This document shows positions 9,494 to 20,426 of a stretch of 64,000 bases of DNA, in pieces. The stretch's first letter is position 1. Each line of letters begins with the position of its first letter. The notes beneath the pieces were generated by a model. It saw nothing but the letters and a program-made list of their open reading frames with translations. It was not told the DNA's origin and did not search any database. The position numbers were made by a program, and so were the translations under genes. Source of the DNA: Reticulitermes speratus. Its lineage: Eukaryota; Arthropoda; Insecta; Blattodea; Rhinotermitidae. The stretch lies in assembly GCA_021186555.1 (NCBI GenBank), contig JAJKFL010000005.1, positions 4,286,321-4,350,320 of the forward strand, given 5' to 3'.

Positions 9494-9634
9494 ATGCTGA
9501 TCTTTTCGCTCGGCAGAACATTACAGAGGGTTGTAAAAAATACAGAGTTGCAAGGAGGAGACCTGAAAGATGTGTTGCAGTCTATGGTGCGCCGCAACGC
9601 TGCCACTCGGGCGTCTCTAATGGATCTGTTTGAT
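9494..9634 (+). CDS. Candidate internal exon of an unidentified host gene
   Basis: A 141-bp stretch that opens after a good acceptor (T-rich tract ending in GATTTTACAG) and closes before a strong donor (GTGAGT at 9635). In one phase it reads without stop for exactly 47 codons, from MLIFSLGRTLQRVV through ELQGGDLKDVLQSMVRR to SLMDLFD. The length divides by three and both junctions are phase 0. The predicted peptide looks helical and charged. I do not recognise the protein. No neighbouring exon is visible within several kilobases. It could be chance, but the two splice sites and clean frame make it the best host coding candidate here. Confidence 0.4.
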
Positions 9635-9692
9635 GTGAGTAGAACGGCGTCCCTAGGACATATACTGATGCGGACTGCATGCTTATGTACAT

Positions 9693-9733
9693 ACATACAT
9701 ATACACATACATACATACATACATACATATACC
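9693..9733. repeat. (ACAT)n/(CATA)n microsatellite
   Basis: Imperfect ACATACATACATAT run directly downstream of the candidate exon. Confidence 0.85.
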
Positions 9734-9786
9734 TTCTGTGGATCCATAAATTTGTCACAAAGACAATAGGCTGTGGAACAAGTCAT

Positions 9787-10050
9787 AACTAACTAACTAA
9801 CTAACTGACTGACTGACTGACTAACTCCATGGAGCAGAGTCCTTCTTGAGAAGCTAACAGGTCGTCAGCTAGTCAAGAAATTCCCCGCGTTTTATGGAAC
9901 CCGAAGGTTCATTACCGCACTCACAACAGCCCGCCACCTGTCCCTATCCTGAGCCAGATCAATCCAGTCCATGCCCCCCCCATCCCAGTTCTGTAAGATC
10001 CATTCTAATATTATCCTACCATCTATGCCTAAGTCCCATTGCTTAGGAAA
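9787..10050 (-). mobile_element. LINE 3' end with (GTTA)n tail
   Basis: Reverse orientation. The AACTAACTAACTAACTGACT tract is the LINE tail, followed by CCATGGAGCAGAGTCCTTC, GCTAACAGGTCGTC and CCTGAGCCAGATCAATCC, the same 3' block as at 18590-18735 and 29261-29514. AAGTCAT occurs on both sides (9780-9786, 10051-10057), a possible short target duplication. Confidence 0.8.
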
Positions 10051-10057
10051 AAGTCAT

Positions 10058-10528
10058 TAGTACAGAAATATACACAATTTGTACAGTGTAAAATAATTTA
10101 CAAAACAGTATTATAGATCTTCTTTACACAGAAAATTCATCTACAGAGTAAAAGTGTGTGTGTATTTGATTATTTTCTTAATGGTACTTTGAATTTTACC
10201 TTTTCAATCTTAAGGATTTTCAGACTACGCGAGAAACTGTTGAAAATTTTGATGCCAACATAAAATGTAGATTTTTGGAAGCAGTATGACTAGTGATTAG
10301 GTGTGTTTGGTGTATATCTTTAACATGCTGTGTCATTAGTTAGTTCCCAACGGTATATGGCCTTTTATATCTGCGTGTTGCCACTTTATCTTAGTTTGCA
10401 TAGTGTACCTACCTGTATATGCAGTTTCTAAAGACATAAGGCCTACTTCTGATTCATTTGTTTTGATGTGTGTTATTTGCATACGCTGTCAGTTGCTGAT
10501 GTTACATAGCGTCAGTGATGGATGAATG
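10058..10528. other. No gene recognised
   Basis: AT-rich unique-looking sequence between a LINE end and a SINE A relic. No coding evidence. Confidence 0.5.
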
Positions 10529-10600
10529 ATTGAGCTGGAGCATTGATGGAATGATACTGACAGGGTAGAATTGAAGTGATCGGAAAGAATCCTGAAATCT
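10529..10600 (-). mobile_element. SINE family A fragment (91-bp-satellite-like variant)
   Basis: Reads GATGGATGAATG, GGAGCATTGATGGAATGATA and ACTGACAGGG. This is the same sequence type as one unit of the 91-bp array at 44549-47600, here as a single diverged copy. It continues at 10825 beyond the palindrome, so that palindrome inserted into it. Confidence 0.7.
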
Positions 10601-10824
10601 TTGGTCTTCTGGGTTATTACACGGCGTCGTGTGGTAATTATTTACCGACGTTTCGGGACAACGTATCGGTCCCATCCTCACGGGTCAAGATTCCAACTTG
10701 GAATCTTGACCCGTGAGTATGGGACCGATACGTTGTCCCGAAACGTCGGTAAATAATTACCACACGACGCCGTGTAATTACCCAGAAGACCACAGATTTT
10801 ATCAACATCGCCGCGGAAGCCTGA
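10601..10824. mobile_element. Near-perfect palindromic foldback element with hammerhead remnants
   Basis: Arms of about 86 bp starting at CTTCTGGGTTATTACACGGC and GACCCGTGAG pair with a single internal mismatch around a centre near 10702. Each arm contains the string GTCCCGAAACGTCGG, and the left arm retains GAGGATGGGACC, matching the hammerhead layout; the right arm has GAGTATGG instead. A related element lies at 49261-49440 with the same CCGCGG and GAAGCCTGAAATCA end. Similar GGAAAGAA(T/A)CCTG strings lie on both sides. Confidence 0.7.
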
Positions 10825-10862
10825 AATCAAGGAAAGAAACCTGTGTCCCAGTGCCACTTTGT
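10825..10862 (-). mobile_element. SINE family A fragment (second part)
   Basis: GGAAAGAAACCTGTGTCCCA then GTGCCACTTTGTG is the reverse complement of the middle of SINE A. It abuts the 62-bp array. Confidence 0.7.
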
Positions 10863-11275
10863 GCAGAATGGTCCCAGGCATGGTGGCTCGCATCTTATCC
10901 TGTGTATATCAGGTCGATTGGTCCGCAGAATGGTCCCAGGCATGGTGGCTCACATCTTATCCTGTGTATATCAGGTCGATTGGTCCGCAGAATGGTCCCA
11001 GGCATGGTGGCTCGCATCTTATCCTGTGTATATCAGGTCGATTGGTCCGCAGAATGGTCCCAGGCATGGTGGATCGCATCTTATCCTGTGTATATCAGGT
11101 CGATTGGTCCGCAGAATGGTCCCAGGCATGGTGGCTCACATCTTATCCTGTGTATATCAGGTCGATTGGTCCGCAGAATGGTCCCAGGCATGGTGGCTCG
11201 CATCTTATCCTGTGTATATCAGGTCGATTGGTCCCCAGAATGGTCCTAGGCATGGTGGCTCGCATTGTACGCCTA
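10863..11275. repeat. 62-bp tandem array
   Basis: About 6.6 nearly identical copies of a 62-bp unit containing GCAGAATGGTCCCAGGCATG and GTGTATATCAGGTCGATTGG. Units differ at single positions (CTCGCA, CTCACA, ATCGCA). Because 62 is not a multiple of three and the unit lacks stops, all three forward frames stay open; these are not genes. Confidence 0.95.
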
Positions 11276-11689
11276 CCTGTAGATGAATCACCTGTCGTTC
11301 GTCCCGTGTCCGAGCTGCCACAAATCGTGTGTGTGCGTGCTGATGTTTTCCAGTTGCTGCGTTCAGCAAACAGTCAGATCCCGTCCTGTAATAGACTGTT
11401 ACTGATATGTTTGCGCAGTTTCCTGCAAACATGATCGATCACACCGATTCCAGTTTGTGTCAGTACTAAATCTATGGATTTCGAGTGAATAGCATTTGAT
11501 TGATATTTGGTTTTGCCGCTCCTGTGTACTCCACACACCTACACACCCACACACCCGCGCGCAATGTCTCTTTCTCGCTCACACACACCCACACACTCCG
11601 GACAATGAGATATTCCATGCACATTTTCTCTTTTATTCCGGTCGAGAAACTTCCAACCCATCTCCATTGAAGTGACTTCACTTTCGTCT

Positions 11690-12520
11690 GCTCTTTCTTC
11701 TGCTACTTTTACGTCTCTCTCTCTCTTTCTACTCTTCCTTCTGCTACGTTTACGTCTCTCTCTTCTCTCTTTCTACTCTTCCTTCTGCTACTTTTACGTC
11801 TCTCTCTCTTTCTACTCTTCCTTCTGCTACTTTTACGTCTCTCTCTTTCTACTCTTTCTTCTGCTACTTTTACGTCTCTCTCTCTCTCTTTCTACTCTTC
11901 CTTCTGCTACTTTTACGTCTCTCTCTTTCTACTCTTTCTTCTGCTACTTTTACGTCTCTCTCTTCTCTCTTTCTACTCTTCCTTCTGCTACTTTTACGTC
12001 TCTCTCTTTCTACTCTTTCTTCTGCTACTTTTACTTCTCTCTCTCTCTTTCTACTCTTCCTTCTGCTACTTTTACGTCTCTCTCTTTCTACTCTTCCTTC
12101 TGCTACTTTTACGTCTCTCTCTTTCTACTCTTCCTTCTGGTACTTTTACGTCTCTCTCTCTCTTTCTACTCTTCCTTCTGCTACTTTTACGTCTCTCTCT
12201 CTCTTTCTACTCTTCCTTCTGCTACTTTTACGTCTCTCTCTTTCTACTCTTCTGCTACTTTTACGTCTCTCTCTTTCTACTCTTTCTTCTGCTACTTTTA
12301 CGTCTCTCTCTCTCTCTTTCTACTCTTTCTTCTGCTACTTTTACGTCTCTCTCTCTCTTTCTACTCTTCCTTCTGCTACTTTTACGTCTCTCTCTCTCTT
12401 TCTACTCTTCTGCTACTTTTACGTCTCTCTCTTCTACTCTTCCTTCTGCTACTTTTACGTCTCTCTCTCTCTTTCTACTCTTCTGCTACTTTTACGTCTC
12501 TCTCTCTCTCTCTCTCATTC
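11690..12520. repeat. Pyrimidine-rich (about 40-bp) tandem array
   Basis: Over twenty units of TACTCTTCCTTCTGCTAC plus TTTTACGTCTCTCTCT with variable (CT)n length, so the period drifts between about 34 and 48 bp. The plus strand is almost entirely C and T. A 283-codon frame rich in S, F, Y and L runs through it and is a composition artefact. Confidence 0.95.
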
Positions 12521-13042
12521 TAGTCAGTCTCCAGAGGGTGAACCACGTTACTCAGTTCTCGGTTATTCGCCAGCGATGAACAGTGGCTGTGTGACACTTT
12601 ATTGGCAGGAAGTGGATGCAGGTAGCTCTACCTCGATTTGCGCTTCGTGTTCCAGGAAAATATTTAATGCGCCCAACGCGTGAGGCGAAGTATTTTGTCT
12701 TATTAGTTCAGTGTTAAAACGAAGTTTGGTGCGTTCTGAGCGATGTTATGTAATGGCAAACTTGGCATTTCTGATATTTTTATTATCTAAACATGAAGTG
12801 GTATTGTAATGACACAAAAATTCATTTGAATGTTTTAGTCGATATGTAGTAAATAATAGTTGTGCATTAGAGCTGTAGGCGCTTAATTTATTTGCCATGC
12901 TTTAACGTTACAGTTACCAATACTGCGTCTGAATGTAGGCCTGCTTGAAGGATTTAAATTAATGAGGTTGTAAATTTTATTGACGTTGGGACGTGGATGG
13001 AGCGGGGGCACGCGTGAAAGCGTTAACAGATGCAGCTTAAGG
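12521..13042. other. No gene recognised
   Basis: Unique-looking sequence between two arrays; no supportable gene or RNA. Confidence 0.5.
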
Positions 13043-14062
13043 AACTGTGACATCTGTGTTTATGGGAATTGAACTGTAACATCTGAGTTTATGGGAATTG
13101 AATTGTAACATCTGAGTTTATGGGAATTGACTTGCAACTTCTGAGATTATGGGAATTGAATTGTAACATCTGAGTTTATGGAATTGAATTGTAACATATG
13201 AATTTATGGGAATTGAATTGTAACATCTGAGTTTATGGGAATTGAATTGTAACATCTGAGTTTATGGGAATTGAATTTTATCATCTGATTTTATGTGAAT
13301 TGAATTTTATCATCTGAGTTTATGAGAATTGAATTGTAACATTTGAGTTTATGGGAATCGAATTGTAACATCGGAGTTTATGACAGTTGAATTGAATTTT
13401 AACACCTGCGTTTATGGGAATTGAATTGTAACATCTGAGTATGTCAATTGAATTGAATTGTAACATCTGAGTTTATGGGAATTGAATTGTAACACCTGAC
13501 TTTATGGGAGTGAAATTGTTAGTATCGGAGATTGCGGGAGTTGAACTGCAACACCTGAGATGGTGGAGTTTAAGTGCAACTTTTGAGTTTATGGGAGCTT
13601 AATTGTCACGTATGAATTTATGGGAGTTGAATTGTAACTTCAGAGTTTCTGGGAATTTAATTGTAACGCTTAGTTTATGGCAGTTGAATTGTAACACCGG
13701 AGATTGTGAGAGTTGAATTGTAATATCTGAGATGCCGGGAGATGAATTGTAGCATCTCAGTTTATACGATTTGAATTGTAGCGTCTGAGTTTATATGAGC
13801 TGAAATGTATCGTATGAATGTATGGGAGTTGAACTGTAACATCTGAGTTTATGGGAGTTGAATTGTAACATCTGAGTTTATAGGAATTGAATTGTAACAT
13901 CTGAGTTTATAGGAATTGAATTGTAACATCTGAGTTTATAAGAGTTCAATTGTATCATCTGAATTTATGGGAGTTGAAATCTTAACATCTAAGTTTGTGG
14001 CGTTGAATTGTAAGATCTGAGTTTATGGAGTTGAATTGTAGCATCTGAGATCGCGGGATTGA
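13043..14062. repeat. Degenerate 29-bp tandem array
   Basis: About 35 copies of a unit containing AACATCTGAGTTTATGGGAA and TTGAATTG. Copies are most regular near 13050-13500 and 13820-14050 and strongly diverged between, consistent with an old array. Confidence 0.93.
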
Positions 14063-14790
14063 ACTATCTTCTCATAATTTAACACATTTTTCGTTGAGCG
14101 ATCCACATATATGGCCGGATGCTGCGGTTCGTATTTACGAATCTCGCGCACCGGAAGTCCCTGAATAAGGACAACACGGCGATTCACTAATTACATGTCA
14201 CATTAACGTCGCATTCGGTGACTTCTAGTTTGTGACGTTTATGAAAGTGAGCCATTGATATCTTGCCCAGATTACCGTAGTTTACTTTTGAACTTACCGA
14301 TGCATCGGCAGGTGTTTTTGAGAGTGACGTCGGCACCCATCCATAAAGGAGATTATTCGCCAGCATAATAAATGGACTTCATTCATCCAGAGTAAAATTT
14401 CAGGGACTTGTTTTAAAGTCCAGTCACTTGCAGACAGTGCAGCTTTGTGGCTGCTATTAGTTACAAACAGCCAGATTTCGTTTATCGTTTCAAATTAATC
14501 ACTTTAATTTCCTGCTTCTGTTAGTAATCTGTGTGTGTGGGAGGTAGCCGACGTGAAGTTGAGCTTCTGCACTGTCATTATTTGAAAGCTGCGTGTACAG
14601 TGCAGTGAGTTACAGGGCTCAGAATGTAACCTTTCACCCTGTCCTTGATTGAGATGCGTTCTGCGGGTTTCATATCATTAATTCATTCTTAGGTTATTGC
14701 AAATACGTAGGCGGGTTTCCCACCACAAATCTCTACGCATTTCTCTGCTCACAAATTAAATTCAATAAGCATGGCCTAATGCTTGTATGT
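14063..14790. other. No gene recognised
   Basis: Unique-looking sequence up to a SINE C copy; no supportable feature. Confidence 0.5.
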
Positions 14791-15092
14791 ACGCAGTGGC
14801 GCAGTTGGTTGAGGCAATGTGCTACAAACCGGAAGGTCGCGGTTCGATTACCGATGGTGTTATTGGGATCATTTTTTTCATTGACATAATCCTTCCGGTC
14901 GCACTATGGCCCTGGGATCGACTCAGTCTCTAACAGAAATGAGTACCAGGAATATTTCCTGGGGGCAAAGGCGGCCGGTGCGTAGAGCTGACAACGTTAC
15001 CACCTTCTTATGCCGATTTTCTTGAAATCTGGCAGCCTGAAACCTCCTGGAACCCTCAGGGCCTGTCCAGGCCTGTAATGGGATTGAAAGAA
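14791..15092 (+). mobile_element. SINE family C
   Basis: The head starts ACGCAGTGGCGCAGTTGG with B box GCGGTTCGATTACCG. The body has GTCGCACTATGGCCCTGGG, TCTAACAGAAATGAGTACC and AAAGGCGGCCGG. The tail is GGCCTGTCCAGGCCTGTAAT. Near full length. Confidence 0.9.
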
Positions 15093-15224
15093 AAGAGGTT
15101 ATTGCAGTACTTTATATAATGTCGATCAGATATGGGAAGGCGATCCTGAATTTAATGGTAGGATTAATAAAAATATGTATTTTAAATTTATTTAACGATG
15201 CTGTCATTTATTCAGACCATAATA

Positions 15225-15302
15225 CAGGGTGGCGCAAATGAAGTCACTTTAAACACGATGTTTAACATAAAGCCCGTGTCAAGCGATGTTTGCGCCACTC
15301 TG
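15225..15302. mobile_element. 78-bp MITE with TA target
   Basis: Ends CAGGGTGGCGCAAAT and GTTTGCGCCACTCTG are inverted repeats with one mismatch and are flanked by TA on both sides. The terminal sequence suggests a Tc1/mariner derivative. No coding content. Confidence 0.7.
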
Positions 15303-16139
15303 TATATAAACGTTGAGTCATATGATTGAAATGTATTCGAAAACGTGTGGAACTATTCTGTTGTGGCCTAATTGAGCGTTTATATTTTTATGGCGGAGTG
15401 AGTAAGACCACGCAAAAAGTCGGTGAAGCATAGTCGTTGTGCACGCCGAATTTCGAACCGGCGTCTCCTGAGCACACGCGTCGCCGCTGGAAAGAAATTG
15501 TTCAATGTGGGCGTATTTGACGGTGTTATAGCGGACTTCGCAGAGAGCAAGTGAGGACTTGCATGAAAATGTATGCTAAACCGGGCAGGCAACCTCTGGA
15601 ATGCAAATATACCGGTGTATCATTGCTGCTAGCTAAATAACATAGGCTGCTACAGAAATGAAAGGAGACATTATCTGACATTCCTGCCTTACCTGTGCCG
15701 ATGTAAAGCTGTGAATCCCAGTACGTAAGCCACGTGATCATCCCTTGTTACGTGTCTTCCGTTTCCCTTTGTTACGTAATGTTGCCTCACCTGGTATCCT
15801 GTCCCTGGGCGGGGTTGGAATTGTTCGCTGTTTTCCTGCATTTTCCTGCCCACTCCCTCCAGTTAAACGTATCCTGAGGCAAGCTCTTAGCATTCCCACA
15901 GCATAGCTTGTCATTTATGAATTCTTCATTACCTTTCACAGTTCGTGCCGCCTCCACCGACTGATACATCCTACAGTCTGGCGTTGCGTTTCGGTTTGCT
16001 ATACATCAGCCACGGAATCATGTCTGTCAGCGTCATCGCGTGTTCAACCAACAGACAATTGTGTAATTTATTTTTACTGTAGAATTTCATAACTGAATAC
16101 ATAAACTTATTTTTCGTCTTCTATTCATACAGAGCCTAA
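15303..16139. other. No gene recognised
   Basis: No coding evidence; short antisense frames here lack any recognisable similarity. Confidence 0.45.
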
Positions 16140-16440
16140 CGGTATCCTCCAGTGGGTGCAAGTCTAGCACCGTATTTGGGAGGTCCTGGGTTCAGAAATC
16201 TATCCAGTGACCAGATATCCTGACTGACGAATTTTTTGTTTTCTCAGGTTTTTTTCAGGAAATTTCGTGAGATTACGTCATTGCTGCTTCCGTCCAGACA
16301 GGCGCTTACCCAAAGGTGGGTGCAGCCCGGCAGATCACCCCCAAAATTTAAATTTAAAAAACATTTTTGAGACATGTGATATCAAAGTGTTACGTGATTT
16401 ACTTTTCAGCCAGAATCAGCCACCTGTGAAATACTGGAAT
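16140..16440. repeat. Possible dispersed repeat with tRNA-like head
   Basis: Contains GGTCCTGGGTTCAGAAATC, a weak B-box match, and a later segment (GTGGGTGCAGCCCGGCAG plus A/T tracts and GTGATATCAAAGTG) resembling the reverse of 3855-3985. The resemblance indicates a repeat family, but ends and class are unclear. Confidence 0.35.
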
Positions 16441-16590
16441 TTTGACAGATGAAATAAGAAAACGTGGAAGTTTTCGATGAAATTAAAAAAAAAAGATCAG
16501 ACCTTGGGATTTAAATTGAGTGAGTCGTGGAACATGTAGTTATGTTTATTGTATATAAATTTATTTGCAAATAGGGTTGGCCGTGCTATG

Positions 16591-16882
16591 GCACGCGGTG
16601 GCGCAGTTGGTTGAGGCACTGCGCTACAAACCGGACCGTCGCGGGTTCGATTCCCGATGGTATCATTGGAATTTTTCACTGACATAATCGTTTCGGTCGC
16701 ACTATGGCCCTGGGGTCGACTCAGCCTCTAACAGAAATGAGTACCGGAATTTTCCCGGGGGTAAAGGCGGTCGGTGCGTAGGGCTCACAACCTTACCACC
16801 TTCATGTGCCGATTGTCTAAAAACCTGGGAGCCTCGACCTCCTGGAGCCCTAAGGGCCTGTCCAGGCCTGTAATGGGATTCT
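16591..16882 (+). mobile_element. SINE family C
   Basis: Well-preserved copy. The head is GCACGCGGTGGCGCAGTTGG with B box GGGTTCGATTCCCG, then the body with GGTCGCACTATGGCCCTGGG and GGTAAAGGCGGTCGGTGCG, ending CCAGGCCTGTAATGGGATT. Preceded by GGCCGTGCTATG, a scrap of a SINE A head. Confidence 0.92.
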
Positions 16883-17094
16883 GTACTTTTACCTATGTTT
16901 TAGCACAGAACAATACGTACGTGGTATAATTTTGTTTTAGAATATTGAAATGAGTCCTAAACACATTTTAAAGCCTAAATATATTTGGAAGCCTTTGCCA
17001 TTAACGAAGTTTGACCCATGTCGTTAGGCCTAACTAGGCCCAGACTAGCCTAAGTTCGTGGCTTTGTAAATGTTGTTCTCTAGGCTGCATTATT

Positions 17095-17294
17095 GGACCA
17101 CACAAACACACAGTACATACTCGGTAGAACTCCTCTGGACAAGTGATCAGCCCGTCGCAGAGACCTGTACCTGACAACAGACGCAACACTCACAAGAGAT
17201 AGACATACATGCCCCCGTCGGGATTCGAACCCACAATCCCAATAAGCGAGCGGCCGCAGACCCACGCTTTAGACAGCGCGGCCACTGGGATCGG
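17095..17294 (-). mobile_element. SINE family B
   Basis: Reverse copy with GTAGAACTCCTCTGGACAAG, GATCAGCCCGTCGCAGAGAC, B box GGGATTCGAACCC and the head end GGCCACTGGGATCGGC. Its 3' tail is shortened relative to 50538-50793. Confidence 0.88.
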
Positions 17295-17930
17295 CATTTC
17301 AAGTTTTTATACAGAAAGAATTCGGAATCGCTCTCCTATAATTGGTCTGGAAGTTCGGAAAGACGGGTCGGTTGATGGAAGGTCGAATGATCGAGGGTTC
17401 AAGTATTTACACGAGTTTCATAAAATGCTGGTTTGACTACACAACTGAACTATCTGACGCCAGTTTCCGCTACGCCAACGTTTCCAGGCATGTCTTAATG
17501 TAGCTGCTTCGATCAAACGCCAAGACTCCTCCTGCGTGTCGACTCCTGTCTAGCGAACTATCCCCACCTTATAGCCCCACGTGTATACACGTGAGCTGGC
17601 AGCAGTGACAACCGTCGAAAGACCTGTCCATTTCGTTCTATCCATCGGTTTGGATAGTAAGAGTTGTAAAAGTTCTTCATGTCTGGCGTGAAACGACCAC
17701 CTGCAGCTGCGCAGTGTACAAATCACACAGTTTGTCGTGTTTCGAGTGGTAAATCTACTTTGCTGTATCTGCTAATAGAAGACGTTACTGTCCACATGCT
17801 TGTAGGAACTTTCAGGTGTAGAACACAAAACACATTTAGCATGTGTAATTAAGGATCGCATTGTGTGTGTCAACACATTTATATAGGGAGATGAATATCG
17901 AAAGAGGCAATCGTCAGTCTTGGGCGTACT
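17295..17930. other. No gene recognised
   Basis: Unique-looking sequence; no supportable feature. Confidence 0.45.
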
Positions 17931-17934
17931 ACCG

Positions 17935-18045
17935 CAACCATTTGGCCATTAAAGGTCTCTGTTTTCGGCATCATCTCGCAATGGTTTTGGGTTCAAGCCC
18001 TGATTGGGGTCTCACTTTATGTCCTTTTTATCACCACAACCTTAG
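17935..18045 (+). mobile_element. Possible further tRNA-like SINE head
   Basis: CGCAACCATTTGGCCATTAA and TTTTGGGTTCAAGCCCTGAT sit at tRNA-like A/B-box spacing, followed by TGGGGTCTCACTTTATG. Only one copy is seen here, so this is tentative. Confidence 0.3.
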
Positions 18046-18327
18046 ATATGTAATCTTTGCTTCCGGGTCTCTTTCCGCACTACGCAGGTAACAGCATTGC
18101 ATCAGCAGACCGTAGATACGAAATCGTAAATACCCATACAATTACATTATTTACGTTTCGCAGGGCAGAAGCAGTCTGAGATTTAATACATACTCGTACA
18201 TGGCGTACAGACTGTAGCTGTGTCCGGTTTATAAATATACTGATGAATTTTGTAAAATTTCTACCAAGCAATTGCTACAAGCCAGTAGTTTTGATGCTTG
18301 TGCGGAAGCTAATGATAATCGTTCTTG

Positions 18328-18735
18328 TAGGGGAGTGGAGAAGACTACATAACGAGGAACTTAATGATCTGTACTCATCACCAAATATTATTCGGGTGAT
18401 CAAATCGAGAAGAATGAGTTGGGCGGGGCATGTAGCACGTATGGGTGAGGGGAGAGGTGCATACAGGGTTTTGGTGGGGAGACCTGAGGGAAGGAGACCA
18501 CTTGGAAGACCCAGGCGTAGATGGGAGGATAATATTAAAATGGATCTTGAAGAAGTGGGATGGGGGGGGCATGGACTGGATTGATATGGCTCAGGATAGG
18601 GACAGGTGGCGGGCTGTTGTGAGTGTGGTAATGAACCTTCGGGTTCCATAAAACGCGGGGAATTTCTTGACTAACTGACGACCTGTTAGCTTCTCAAGAA
18701 GGACTGTGCTACATGGTAGTTAGTTAGTTAGTACA
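18328..18735 (+). pseudogene. LINE C-terminus and 3' end with (GTTA)n tail
   Basis: Reads [20 protein letters not shown], then [37 protein letters not shown] and, after a frameshift at a G run near 18560, [16 protein letters not shown]. The stop is followed by a 3' UTR and AGTTAGTTAGTTAGT. This is the conserved C-terminal tail of an insect LINE, 5'-truncated. It provides the template for the reverse fragments at 8385-9030, 9787-10050 and 29261-29514. Confidence 0.85.
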
Positions 18736-18837
18736 CAAGAGATTGTCATTGGACATTGTCGTGAGTCAGATTAATTCATTCAACATTCCAAATTGTATGT
18801 TTGGATAATTGTTTATATTATTCTACATTATTCGTCT

Positions 18838-18985
18838 TTGTATTTAAACGGTCCTTTGTCAACATGTCTTCCGACAAAATGTCGTATTTCTCACGCTCCT
18901 ATGCATGCTACATGCCTAGCCCATGTCATCCGCCCTGTTTTGGTCATCCTAATAGTATTTTGTGAAAAGCAAGTAACGATTTACC
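18838..18985 (-). pseudogene. LINE C-terminal relic
   Basis: The minus strand reads approximately MTKTGRMTWARHVACIGA, matching the [12 protein letters not shown] block of the LINE at 18328-18735 but much diverged. Confidence 0.5.
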
Positions 18986-19651
18986 CATTTTGATTTGAGC
19001 GTCTGCCTGTTACGTGACTTTTGATTTCTTTATAAATTAATTAGTGTATAAATATATAGTTTTTGCAGAATACAGTGTACTGTGACTTTACTCGGTCACC
19101 AAGATGCACGTGAAATAAAACGAATGCATTTTCGTGTAACGTGAGTGGAAACAAATGAAAGTTATGTACTGTGTATGCCAAAGTAATGTACTGTATATGC
19201 CAGTTCCAATTAATGCTGGGCTCTCGGCTGTCCTGAGGTTTTCCTGGTTTTTGCTCGCTTTACGTCGCATATCTTCAGCTAGGTACCGACTGCCTATCAC
19301 TAAATTCTTAGTTACGTGTCGCGTCATAGGCATCTTGTGTGTGTGTGTGTGTACTGGCAAAGTCAGTGCATTTGAATGTTGGGAAGTTAACTTCAAATGT
19401 AGCACAGCGTCCTCCTTATACGTATTTACTGTTCTTGACTGACAAGAACAGCTATGGCCTTGACAGCCTAGATGGGTTCTCCATTTCCAGGCCCACTTTG
19501 CGGAGAAAACATATAGGTCCTGTCAAAAACATCAGCTTCTATTACTGCACCTGTCACATTCAACTGGTCACCGTTTGTTAGATGTTCAGTTTATAACAAG
19601 CCTATGTCAAATGTATGCAAAGCTTTAAGCAGATGTAACAAAACAGGAGAT

Positions 19652-19859
19652 AATAAATACTGTTTTACACCAACCAAATGCACTATTTATGGCAGAATAA
19701 TAAAATATTCTATAAAACATCTAAAACCCTACACGTGTTTCAGCTTATCGATAAGCCATCCTCAGGGGTGTCATAACTGCTTGTTTATAAAATACGTACA
19801 CATAGACACGTACACGTACACATAAATAGTGCATTTGGTTGGTGTAAAACAGTATTTAT
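19652..19859. mobile_element. Foldback element with ACCAAC/GTTGGT ends
   Basis: Outer arms run from ATAAATACTGTTTTACACCA to TGGTGTAAAACAGTATTTAT and are inverted repeats of about 38 bp including ACCAACCAAATGCAC. A hammerhead-like motif lies at 19727-19770. No coding content. Confidence 0.8.
19727..19770 (-). ncRNA. Hammerhead-like motif H3
   Basis: Minus strand: CTGAGGA, extra T, stem II GGCTTA/TAAGCT (one G-U) with loop TCGA, GAAA, stem III ACAC/GTGT, cleavage-position A, then GGGT pairing with upstream ACCC as stem I. All three stems are formable. Confidence 0.65.
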
Positions 19860-20068
19860 ATTTTAAAATGCACAGTGAAATTAGAATAAAGGAGATAATA
19901 ATAGTAACTCAAACGCAGGAGACACGACTGCACTTCATCCAAATTTATTTTTGACTGCAATACGTCGGTTACTGGTCCTAAACGTCTCATTTACCCCCTT
20001 CGTAACCAGTACCCAGGCAAAGGTTATCTCGTGAGTCAACAACTATACCTGCTTACGTTCGTGTTCCT

Positions 20069-20418
20069 CATATTAATAATAATTCTTGGCTCAACAGCCC
20101 TGTATGGGCCTGGGCCTCCCTCTTGTCGAGGTTACTAAGTCTCGCATTCATGCACTGGTGACCGCCAGCTAGCCGCGCTTAGTGTTCTATCGATCCTGAT
20201 GTGCACGCCAGAGCCATCTGGCAGGCAGTCAGGAGACTTGGATGAGAAATGGAGGCAATTTGGCTTACGCCGTAAGGTTCTTTTACATGCCGTAAATCTA
20301 CGAAGGAAGTGGTGCTCCGGATTTTTATCATCCTAAATCCATCGACCTCGGTCGGGATCGAACCCGCGAACCTTGGGTCCAGTGGCGAGCACGCTAACCA
20401 CTAGTCCACCGAGGTCGA
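20069..20418 (-). mobile_element. SINE family D
   Basis: The (ATT)n-like tail comes first, then TTGGCTCAACAGCCCTGTAT, the body with GCCAGAGCCATCTGGCAGGC, and the head with B box GGGATCGAACCCG and acceptor-like ends CTCGGTCGGGA and CCACCGAGGTCGA. CGTGTTCC flanks both sides (20060-20067, 20419-20426). Confidence 0.88.
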
Positions 20419-20426
20419 CGTGTTCC

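Noticed and set aside
9784-9826. Insect telomeric repeat (TTAGG-like) at the TAAC/TTAG runs, also 18717-18735
   Set aside because: The unit is 4 bp (GTTA), not TTAGG, and always follows the LINE 3' end, so it is a LINE tail.
10713-11434. Three overlapping forward proteins of 147-191 residues
   Set aside because: All are the same 62-bp repeat read in three phases.
11672-12523. 283-codon Ser/Phe/Leu/Tyr-rich protein
   Set aside because: Composition artefact of the pyrimidine-rich array; codon pattern is purely the repeat unit.
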